This document shows positions 1 to 4,516 of a stretch of 5,097 nt of DNA, in pieces. The position numbers and the translations under genes were made by a program. This stretch comes from JBFKMV01 sp041629655 (GTDB lineage Bacteria; Acidobacteriota; Polarisedimenticolia; Polarisedimenticolales; Polarisedimenticolaceae): positions 1-5,097 of the forward strand of contig JBFKMV010000255.1 in NCBI GenBank assembly GCA_041629655.1, in the 5' to 3' direction. Each line of letters opens with the position of its first letter. Positions within the stretch are counted from its first letter, which is position 1. The notes below the pieces were generated by a model. That model saw nothing but the letters and a program-made list of their open reading frames with translations. It was not told the DNA's origin and ran no database searches.

Positions 1-427
1 CGATCACGCAGCTCACCGGGCCGCACAGCACCATCGCCTTGAGGATGTCCGTCGGATGATCGAAGGTGTGCGGGAAACCGACGGAACGGCGGAGCAGCAG
101 GGCCCCGGTCGCGGCCTGTGCGGTGGAGCCCGCGGCGATCACCAGCGGCAGGATCACGGCCGGAAGAACGAGCTCCGGGTCGGATCCCAACGTGATCGGG
201 AGGTTGACCAGGAATGCGCCGACGACGATTCCGGGCCAGACGCGAAACCCGAACAGCAGGATTCCGGCCAGGGCCACCCCCGCCGAGGGCCAGACGGCCG
301 TTGCGTATCCCGGCGGAATGGCGAGCAGCAGCGCGAGCTTCCCGACCACGAAGTACGCCACGGCGACCCCGCCGGTCCTGGCCAGCCAGTCCAGCATCGG
401 GCGCGTCCGCTTCTCCGTGCCGCTCAC
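1..427 (-). CDS. MASE1-domain membrane sensor protein, N-terminal part (runs off window edge)
   Basis: Read on the minus strand from GTG at 427, this frame stays open to the window edge, giving the first 142 residues of a longer protein. The sequence is strongly hydrophobic, with membrane segments near residues 19-38, 44-61, 64-80, 88-111 and from about 129. The stretch AVWPSAGVALAGILLFG (44-60), followed by R-WPGI-GAFLVN, is typical of MASE1, an integral membrane sensor domain usually attached to histidine kinase, GGDEF or GGDEF-EAL output domains. The output domain lies outside the window, so signalling class cannot be told. An in-frame TAA at 437-439 lies just upstream, so translation starts at GTG 427 or at ATG 397; the SD is weak (GGTAAG, 8 bases before GTG). 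The gene lies 90 bases downstream of the phosphatase gene on the same strand, so co-transcription is possible but the hairpins between them may reduce it. The MASE1 call is firm; the start is moderately certain. Confidence 0.88.
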   Translation of the reverse strand, partial: MSGTEKRTRPMLDWLARTGGVAVAYFVVGKLALLLAIPPGYATAVWPSAGVALAGILLFGFRVWPGIVVGAFLVNLPITLGSDPELVLPAVILPLVIAAGSTAQAATGALLLRRSVGFPHTFDHPTDILKAMVLCGPVSCVI

Positions 428-452
428 CCGTGAAACTTACCATCCTGCCGCG

Positions 453-504
453 AGTTCCACACCCCGCGGGCCGTCGGCGGGGCGGGTCTTGCCGCGCTGG
501 AACT
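453..504. repeat. Nested inverted repeats in the phosphatase-MASE1 gap
   Basis: AGTTCCA (453-459) pairs perfectly with TGGAACT (498-504). Inside it, CCCCGC (462-467) pairs with GCGGGG (477-482) around a 9-base loop. Transcribed leftward, this would fold in the leader of the MASE1 gene, ending about 25 bases before its start codon. No run of T follows, so a classical intrinsic terminator is not supported. It could be an RNA leader structure or chance pairing in GC-rich DNA. Confidence 0.35.
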
Positions 505-506
505 GA

Positions 507-527
507 CCGGGAGCCGTTCACTCCCGG
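507..527 (-). terminator. Terminator-like hairpin spanning the phosphatase stop codon
   Basis: CCGGGAG (507-513) and CTCCCGG (521-527) form a perfect 7-bp GC-rich stem with a 7-base loop. On the minus strand the stem begins in the last two sense codons of the phosphatase gene and the TGA stop sits in the loop. The bases that follow on that strand (TCAGTTCC) contain only a few T, so the structure is either a weak intrinsic terminator, an mRNA 3' stabilising hairpin, or partial attenuation before the MASE1 gene. Confidence 0.4.
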
Positions 528-1837
528 CTGATCAGCATCAGCGTCATGTCGTCGGTGGGCCGGGCCGGCCGGCAGTGGTCCAGCACGTCCCGGGCCAGCC
601 CGTCGACCAGACTCTCGGGCGTCGCGGCGCCGTGACTCCGCAGATAGCCGGCGACGCGCTCGTCACCGTACTCGACGTCCCGGGAGTCGAAGGCCTCGGA
701 GACCCCGTCGGTGAACAGCAGCAGCCGCTCGCCCGGCTCCAGCCGCAGCGCGGACTCCTCGAAACTCTTCCCGGGCAGGATGCCCAGCACCATCGACGAG
801 CTGCCGGGCCGGGCCAGGCTGCCGTCGCGACGGATCAGGAACGGGAGGTTGTGCCCGGCGTTGACGAACGACAGCTCGCCGTTGCGGGTGTCCAGCTCGC
901 CGTAGAACAGCGTGACCATCCGGTTCGACGGGGTGTTGGCGTCGAGGTAGTCGTTGAGCGCGCCGACCAGCCGCGAGCCGCGGAACCCGGCCGAGAGCAG
1001 CGTGCGCAGACTGCCCTGCAGCACCGCCATCAGCAACGCGGCGGGAATCCCCTTCCCGGCGACGTCCCCCTGCACCACGGCCACCTGACCCTCACCCAGC
1101 GGGACGATGTCGTAGTAGTCCCCGCCGACGGTGTTGGCGGGGCGCATCCTGGAGCGGACGCTGATGGCGTCCTGCCGGAACTCCTCGTCCGGGACCAGGT
1201 CGAACTGGATCTCGCGCGCCGTCTCCAGATCGCGCTTCATCGAGGCCGCCTCGCGGAACACCTCGGCCAGCACCAGCAGCAGCGCGCCGGCCAGGATCAT
1301 CGTCGTGCTGGGCTGGAAGTCGGCCCGGAAGCGGATGCCGGTGGCCGTGAAGGCGCGGGCCACCCCGAAGGCCGACAGCCAGACCACCCCCGCGCGGGCC
1401 ACCTCGCCGAACATCAGCAACAGTCCCAGCACGCGGATCCGCCGCACGTTGGCCTGCACGAACGGCTCGCGGGCGCTCAGCGTGCGGAAGATCCCGCGGA
1501 ACTGCGCCAGGGCGAACGCCGCCACGGCCAGCCCCAGTGCCGCCAGGGCCAGCCCCTGGAACACCTGCCACGGGGTGACGCCGGTGATCCTGACCTGGCC
1601 CTGGGCCTGCTCGATCACGACCTCGCGACCGTCGTCTTCCAGCGGTGCAACGTCGTAGACCGACGGGTCGATGTCGAACTGGGCCGGCAGGCCGAGGGAC
1701 ATGTTGGCCGGCCGCAGCACCAGGATCAGGACGATCGCGAGGACCACGATCGCGCCCAGCGCGATCGAGCCGAAATAGGCGATGTTGATCACCAGCTTGA
1801 GCAGGGAGACCAGGGACCGCTCACCCAGGATTCGCAT
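518..1837 (-). CDS. DUF2975-like membrane domain fused to PP2C/SpoIIE (RsbU-type) phosphatase
   Basis: The product is a 439-residue predicted inner-membrane serine/threonine phosphatase. Residues about 12-196 resemble DUF2975: membrane segments near 15-40, 91-112, 136-160 and 178-196, an extracytoplasmic loop about 42-88, and the family-like stretch IFRTLSAREPFVQANVRRIRVLG (split here as 116-128 and 129-138). A short linker (197-217, AREIQFDLVP at its end) resembles that preceding RsbU-type domains. Residues 218-437 form the PP2C_SpoIIE domain, with metal-binding acidic residues in VGGDYYD (Asp240), GDVAGKG (Asp258), FTDG (Asp377) and TDDMTL (Asp429/430), so it looks catalytically intact. By family knowledge it would dephosphorylate an anti-sigma-factor antagonist (STAS protein) in a partner-switching cascade; no STAS or RsbW-type gene is visible here. 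The frame is open well upstream, but the hydrophobic protein begins at ATG 1837, which has GGAG six bases ahead; ATG 1879 is a weaker alternative. The signal it senses is unknown. Confidence 0.93.
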   Translation of the reverse strand: MRILGERSLVSLLKLVINIAYFGSIALGAIVVLAIVLILVLRPANMSLGLPAQFDIDPSVYDVAPLEDDGREVVIEQAQGQVRITGVTPWQVFQGLALAALGLAVAAFALAQFRGIFRTLSAREPFVQANVRRIRVLGLLLMFGEVARAGVVWLSAFGVARAFTATGIRFRADFQPSTTMILAGALLLVLAEVFREAASMKRDLETAREIQFDLVPDEEFRQDAISVRSRMRPANTVGGDYYDIVPLGEGQVAVVQGDVAGKGIPAALLMAVLQGSLRTLLSAGFRGSRLVGALNDYLDANTPSNRMVTLFYGELDTRNGELSFVNAGHNLPFLIRRDGSLARPGSSSMVLGILPGKSFEESALRLEPGERLLLFTDGVSEAFDSRDVEYGDERVAGYLRSHGAATPESLVDGLARDVLDHCRPARPTDDMTLMLISRE

Positions 1838-1843
1838 GGATCG

Positions 1844-1847
1844 CTCC
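1844..1847 (-). promoter_or_regulatory. Ribosome binding site deciding the phosphatase start
   Basis: GGAG on the minus strand lies 6 bases before ATG 1837. The in-frame ATG at 1879 has only GAGG about 13 bases away, and the sequence beyond it is arginine- and proline-rich with no domain character. The site therefore supports the shorter 439-residue product. Confidence 0.6.
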
Positions 1848-1960
1848 GTCGGGCCCGCAGGGCTCGCACCGCTCAGCATAACGCGATTGACGCCTCGCTC
1901 TTCCCGCGGATCTGTTAAGCTCCGCCGCCCGGGAACCGGGTAAGCTGAACTCGCGCGGGG

Positions 1961-1988
1961 CGCCGCGCCGGAATCGGACCCGGCGGCG
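1961..1988 (+). repeat. Imperfect GC-rich hairpin in the lipoprotein gene leader
   Basis: CGCCG (1961-1965) pairs with CGGCG (1984-1988) and CCGG (1968-1971) with CCGG (1980-1983), with a two-base bulge and an 8-base loop. It ends 12 bases before the GGAGG ribosome site of the lipoprotein gene. It may shape the mRNA leader, but such pairings arise easily in DNA this GC-rich. Confidence 0.25.
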
Positions 1989-2011
1989 TCCGCGCACCAC
2001 GGAGGCCTGAA

Positions 2012-2737
2012 ATGAGGGGACTGAAGTTGATGCTGTTCCTGGCGGCGGTGGCGGCGCTGGCCGCCTGTGCCCCGCCGGCCGCGCAGCCGAGTGCCGAGCT
2101 GGCGGCGACGACCGAGACCTGGGAGACCGCGTTCAACGCCGGCGATACGGCAACGCTGACCGCGGCGTACGCCGAGGACACGCGCGTGATGCCGCCCAAC
2201 GGCGAGACGGTCCAGGGCCGCGCCGGGGTCGAAGCGGTTTTCGGCGCGATGATCGCCAGCGGGGTCAAGGGCAAGCTCGAGAACATCGAGGCCGTCACGG
2301 CCGGCGACATCGGCCACAAGGTCGGCAGCTACGAGATCGCGATGCCGGACGGCACGGTCGTCGACCGCGGCAAGTTCGTCGAGCTGTGGAAGCAGGTCGA
2401 CGGCCAGTGGCTGATGACCCACGACATCTGGAACAGCGACCTTGCGGCAGGCGCCGGGACCACGACCATGGTCGTGACCCACGAGGTGCAGGACGTCGAC
2501 CGGTGGCTGGCGGCCTGGCAGGGGCCGGACAGCCGGCACGCACTGTTCGCGCAGCACGGCGCGCCGAGCGTGCGGGTGTTCCGGAGCGTCGACAAACCCA
2601 ACCTGACCGGTCTGTTGATCGAGGTCGCGGACATGGCTGCCCTCCAGGCGATGCTGGACTCGCCCGAGGGAGCGGCGGCCAAGGCCGCGGACGGCGTGAA
2701 GGACCCGACGATCCGGATGTTCGCGGAAGTCAAGTAG
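2012..2737 (+). CDS. Lipoprotein with SnoaL/DUF4440-like domain plus C-terminal ABM-like domain
   Basis: The 241-residue product starts with a lipoprotein signal: Arg2 and Lys5, a hydrophobic stretch, then LAAC with Cys19 as the lipidated residue. Ala at +2 is compatible with outer-membrane sorting by the E. coli rule. Residues about 27-147 match the SnoaL-like/DUF4440 (NTF2-like) pattern: WETAFNAGDTATLTAAYAED, then MPPNGETVQGRAGVEAVF, ending GKFVELWKQVDGQWLMTHDIWNSD. Residues about 151-241 look like a dimeric alpha-beta barrel of the antibiotic-biosynthesis-monooxygenase or cyclase-like type (MVVTHEVQDVDRWLAAW; LLIEVADMAALQAML). Neither domain shows a diagnostic active site, so I assign no reaction; ligand binding or a small-molecule isomerase role is possible. 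GGAGG at 2001-2005, six bases ahead of ATG 2012, fixes the start. The gene is divergent from the phosphatase and followed 69 bases later by the transglutaminase-like gene on the same strand. Confidence 0.9.
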   Translation: MRGLKLMLFLAAVAALAACAPPAAQPSAELAATTETWETAFNAGDTATLTAAYAEDTRVMPPNGETVQGRAGVEAVFGAMIASGVKGKLENIEAVTAGDIGHKVGSYEIAMPDGTVVDRGKFVELWKQVDGQWLMTHDIWNSDLAAGAGTTTMVVTHEVQDVDRWLAAWQGPDSRHALFAQHGAPSVRVFRSVDKPNLTGLLIEVADMAALQAMLDSPEGAAAKAADGVKDPTIRMFAEVK

Positions 2738-2806
2738 CGCGGTCCGGCGCCGGGTCGCGGGTTTGGGCGGTATTGGCTACGCTACTCCGGCCACCACGGA
2801 GGCAGC

Positions 2807-3511
2807 ATGACCGACCCCTTGCGACCCGGCGTCGGCCGGGAGTATCTCCGGCCGACGTGGTTCCTCGACTTCGACCACCCCGCCGTGACGGAGTACGCCC
2901 GCGAAACCACCCGCGGCGCGGCCGACGACGCCGCGCGGGCGGTGCGGCTGTTCTACGACGTTCGCGACCGGCTGCGCTACGACCCCTACACCTCGAGCAT
3001 GCAGCCGGAGACCTACAAGGCCAGCGTGATCCTCGGCCGGGACGCGACGTTCTGCGTGCCCAAGGCGATCCTGCTCGCCGCCGCCGCGCGGGCGGTCGGC
3101 ATCCCCAGCCGGCTCGGCTTCGCCGACGTGCGGAACCACCTGGCGACCCGCAAGCTGCTGGCGATCCTGCGCAGCGACCTGTTCGTGTTCCACGGCTACA
3201 CCGAGTTCTGGCTCCACGGCCGCTGGGTCAAGGCGACGCCGACCTTCAACCTCTCGCTGTGCGAGCGTTTCGACGTCAAGCCGCTCGAGTTCAACGGTAG
3301 GGACGACGCGTTGCTGCACCCGTTCGACCACGAGGGCAAGCGGCACATGGAATACGTACACGACCACGGCAGCCACGCCGACTTCCCGCTGGAACGGATG
3401 GACCGCGCGGTGCGCGCCGCGTACCCGCACCTGTTCGACGACGGCGGGCGCTGGAACCCCGGACAGCCCGAGGCGGGCGACTTCGAGACCGAGGCCGCGC
3501 GGGAGCGTTGA
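2807..3511 (+). CDS. Transglutaminase-like superfamily protein (papain-like fold)
   Basis: The 234-residue product has no signal peptide or membrane segment and is probably cytoplasmic. It resembles the transglutaminase-core/microbial protease superfamily: a helical start (REYLRPTWFLDFDHPAV), VRLFYDVRDRLRYDP (46-60), the nucleophile Cys83 in ATFCVPKAILLAAAARAVGIPSR (split 80-90 and 91-102), and His129 in FVFHGYTEFWLHGRW (126-140). The third catalytic residue is normally Asp in a (V)DPT motif; here VKATPTFN (141-148) has Thr144 at that place. I recall the ATP[AT]FN form from related bacterial proteins, so this may mark a subfamily, not a dead enzyme. The substrate is unknown; such proteins may be proteases, amidases or transglutaminases. 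GGAGG at 2798-2802 is four bases ahead of ATG 2807. It may share a transcript with the lipoprotein upstream and converges on the zinc-ribbon gene with only 15 bases between stops. Confidence 0.9.
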   Translation: MTDPLRPGVGREYLRPTWFLDFDHPAVTEYARETTRGAADDAARAVRLFYDVRDRLRYDPYTSSMQPETYKASVILGRDATFCVPKAILLAAAARAVGIPSRLGFADVRNHLATRKLLAILRSDLFVFHGYTEFWLHGRWVKATPTFNLSLCERFDVKPLEFNGRDDALLHPFDHEGKRHMEYVHDHGSHADFPLERMDRAVRAAYPHLFDDGGRWNPGQPEAGDFETEAARER

Positions 3512-3526
3512 GGGCGCCGCGTCGAC

Positions 3527-3763
3527 TCAGATCGACATGCCGCAGCGGCCGCACTTCAGGTTGTCGCCCTGCATCTCCCAGTCGTGCTCCGGTTGCTCCC
3601 GCTCCTGCCCGCAGCCCTCGCAGGTCTCGAGCCGGAAGCAGGGACGCTTGCGCTCCGCCTCCCGCCACTGATGCTGGGCCTTGCTCTCGCTGCCGCAACG
3701 GCGACAGACCCCGCAGGCATCCAGGTCACAACCCGTGATCCGACAACGGAGCGATGGAGGCAT
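3527..3763 (-). CDS. Small cysteine-rich protein with tandem zinc-ribbon motifs
   Basis: The 78-residue product has ten cysteines: 7, 12, 17, 20, 23, 42, 48, 51, 71 and 74. Two similar units are visible: CRRCGSESKAQHQW (20-33) and CEGCGQEREQPEHDW (48-62), each a CxxCG knuckle followed by HxW; a final CGRC (71-74) could complete the second site. This fits two structural zinc ribbons, one joined from C20/C23 to C48/C51 and one from there to C71/C74, or other pairings. It has no signal peptide. Function is unknown; such ribbons commonly bind nucleic acid or protein, but nothing here proves either. The chosen ATG 3763 has AGGA eight bases upstream and starts right at the conserved-looking part; a GTG at 3838 would add 25 proline- and arginine-rich residues and looks less likely. 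It lies 106 bases downstream of the coiled-coil lipoprotein gene on the same strand. Confidence 0.8.
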   Translation of the reverse strand: MPPSLRCRITGCDLDACGVCRRCGSESKAQHQWREAERKRPCFRLETCEGCGQEREQPEHDWEMQGDNLKCGRCGMSI

Positions 3764-3826
3764 CGGCTTCTTCCTACCAGGAACCGGCGGCGCGCCGGGC
3801 CGGAGAGCATGCCACGAAACGGCGCG

Positions 3827-3844
3827 GACCGGAAGCACCCGGTC
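3827..3844. repeat. Short perfect hairpin between lipoprotein and zinc-ribbon genes
   Basis: GACCGG (3827-3832) and CCGGTC (3839-3844) form a 6-bp stem with a 6-base loop. An outer pair, CGGACC (3825-3830) and GGTCCG (3858-3863), offers a competing fold. It lies just past the stop of the minus-strand lipoprotein gene, where a terminator would be expected, but no T run follows. Best read as a possible structured gap, not a confirmed terminator. Confidence 0.25.
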
Positions 3845-3869
3845 GGAAGCTACACGGGGTCCGGGCGCA

Positions 3870-4421
3870 TCAACCCTCGAGCCCCGGCTCCTTCGATCCG
3901 TCGGCGTACGTGATCTCGAAGGCCTGGAACCAGAATCTCACTTCGGCGGGATCGTTGCGCAGTCGCTCGACCAACCCCGGTTTGTCGCCGAAGCCGAACG
4001 GCGTGTAGTCCCGGGTCTCGCCGGCGGGCAGGAACACGTTGCCGCTGACGGCTTCGGTGAAGCCCGTCGAGGCGAGCCAGTTGCCCTCGCCGTCCTCGGC
4101 CTGGAAGCCGCCGCGCAGATCGTCGATGTCGCGCCCGGACCGGTTGGTCACCGTCACGACGACGCGGCCCTCGGCGTCCAGCTCCCGGAACGCCACCGCG
4201 ACGAAACCGCGCTGGCGCTGCAGCAGCTCGGCCTGGCGCTGCTGCTGCTCCTCCGCGCGGCGCCGTTGCTCCTCGAACTGCCGCTGGAAGTCGGCGGCGG
4301 ACATCTCCGGTGCGGCCGCGGCGTCCGGCGACCCGGCCTGGCCGGCGCCGCAGCCGGCGAGGGCGAGCGCGGTCAGGCAGGTGATTGCAGCGAGGGCGGC
4401 CAGGCGGCGAGTGCGCATCAT
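3870..4421 (-). CDS. Coiled-coil lipoprotein with C-terminal beta-sandwich-like domain
   Basis: The 183-residue product opens with a lipoprotein signal (Arg4, Arg6, Arg7; hydrophobic 8-23; LAGC with Cys24 lipidated). A Gly/Ala/Pro linker (25-41) leads to a charged, Gln/Arg/Glu-rich segment (44-71, including FEEQRRRAEEQQQRQAELLQ) that should form a coiled coil. Residues 72-177 alternate hydrophobic and polar residues (VVVTVTNRSGRDI, then a Trp/Phe-rich FWFQAFEITYADGSKE) as in Ig-like or FxLYD-type periplasmic beta-sandwich domains, but I cannot name the family. Gly at +2 suggests outer-membrane sorting under the E. coli rule. The start is ATG 4421, with GAGGAGG (4430-4436) eight bases ahead; a second ATG follows at 4418. 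An open frame to 4484 is rejected because it hides the signal peptide. It is divergent from the beta-propeller gene, 95 bases away, and the zinc-ribbon gene follows it. The role is probably envelope-associated; substrate or partner unknown. Confidence 0.85.
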   Translation of the reverse strand: MMRTRRLAALAAITCLTALALAGCGAGQAGSPDAAAAPEMSAADFQRQFEEQRRRAEEQQQRQAELLQRQRGFVAVAFRELDAEGRVVVTVTNRSGRDIDDLRGGFQAEDGEGNWLASTGFTEAVSGNVFLPAGETRDYTPFGFGDKPGLVERLRNDPAEVRFWFQAFEITYADGSKEPGLEG

Positions 4422-4429
4422 GACGGGAT

Positions 4430-4436
4430 CCTCCTC
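4430..4436 (-). promoter_or_regulatory. Strong Shine-Dalgarno for the coiled-coil lipoprotein
   Basis: GAGGAGG on the minus strand lies 8 bases before ATG 4421 and 11 before ATG 4418. It selects the MMRTRRL start, which leaves the positively charged signal-peptide head at the N-terminus, over the longer open frame. Confidence 0.7.
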
Positions 4437-4440
4437 GGGT

Positions 4441-4462
4441 CCAGGTCCTACCGCAAACCTGG
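4441..4462. promoter_or_regulatory. Dyad in the divergent region between lipoprotein and propeller genes
   Basis: CCAGGT (4441-4446) and ACCTGG (4457-4462) are exact inverted halves around a 10-base spacer, flanked by GGG (4437-4439) and CCC (4465-4467). The position within the 95-base divergent gap, between two ribosome sites, suits an operator or a leader hairpin of the minus-strand mRNA. No clear -10/-35 pair could be assigned on either strand, and no known regulator consensus is claimed. Confidence 0.35.
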
Positions 4463-4516
4463 GGCCCGCTGCGCCGAAAAGCAATCCTGTGAGATGCTGT
4501 CGGTGGAGGAAGCGTC

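Larger units (their letters stand above)
1838..2011. promoter_or_regulatory. Divergent intergenic region between phosphatase and SnoaL-like lipoprotein genes
   Basis: These 174 bases must carry the start signals for both flanking genes. TAAGCT occurs twice in the same orientation (1916-1921 and 1941-1946, 25 bases apart), and between them CCCGG-gaa-CCGGG (1928-1940) is a short inverted repeat. For the minus strand, TATGCT (complement of 1875-1880) is a possible -10 hexamer that would place transcription start about 30 bases before ATG 1837. I could not find a convincing -35 partner for any of these, so no promoter is called exactly. Confidence 0.4.

Noticed and set aside
56..531. Three overlapping plus-strand frames at the left end
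   Set aside because: All are low-complexity Arg/Pro/Gly/Ser products, while the minus strand reads as a continuous MASE1 membrane domain.
575..1918. A 447-codon open frame on the plus strand opposite the phosphatase gene
   Set aside because: Its product is a run of Gln, Arg, His, Asp and Gly with no domain or hydrophobic core, and the minus strand carries a clear enzyme. It is an antisense shadow favoured by high GC content.
1838..2557. Upstream extension of the phosphatase frame by 240 codons
   Set aside because: The extension is Arg/Pro/Val-rich, crosses the promoter region and overlaps most of the lipoprotein gene on the other strand. A proper ribosome site lies before ATG 1837.
2386..3300. 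A 304-codon plus-strand frame overlapping the lipoprotein and transglutaminase-like genes
   Set aside because: It is an Arg/Gly/Pro-rich off-frame reading of two genes with recognisable domains, and it has no such domain itself.
2777..3430. A 217-codon minus-strand frame opposite the transglutaminase-like gene
   Set aside because: Composition is typical of an antisense shadow, and Cys83 and His129 contexts on the plus strand show which strand codes.
3521..3536. GTCGA-ctcaga-TCGAC hairpin between the convergent transglutaminase-like and zinc-ribbon genes as a two-way terminator
   Set aside because: The stem is only 5 bp, does not extend usefully, and there is no T run on either strand.
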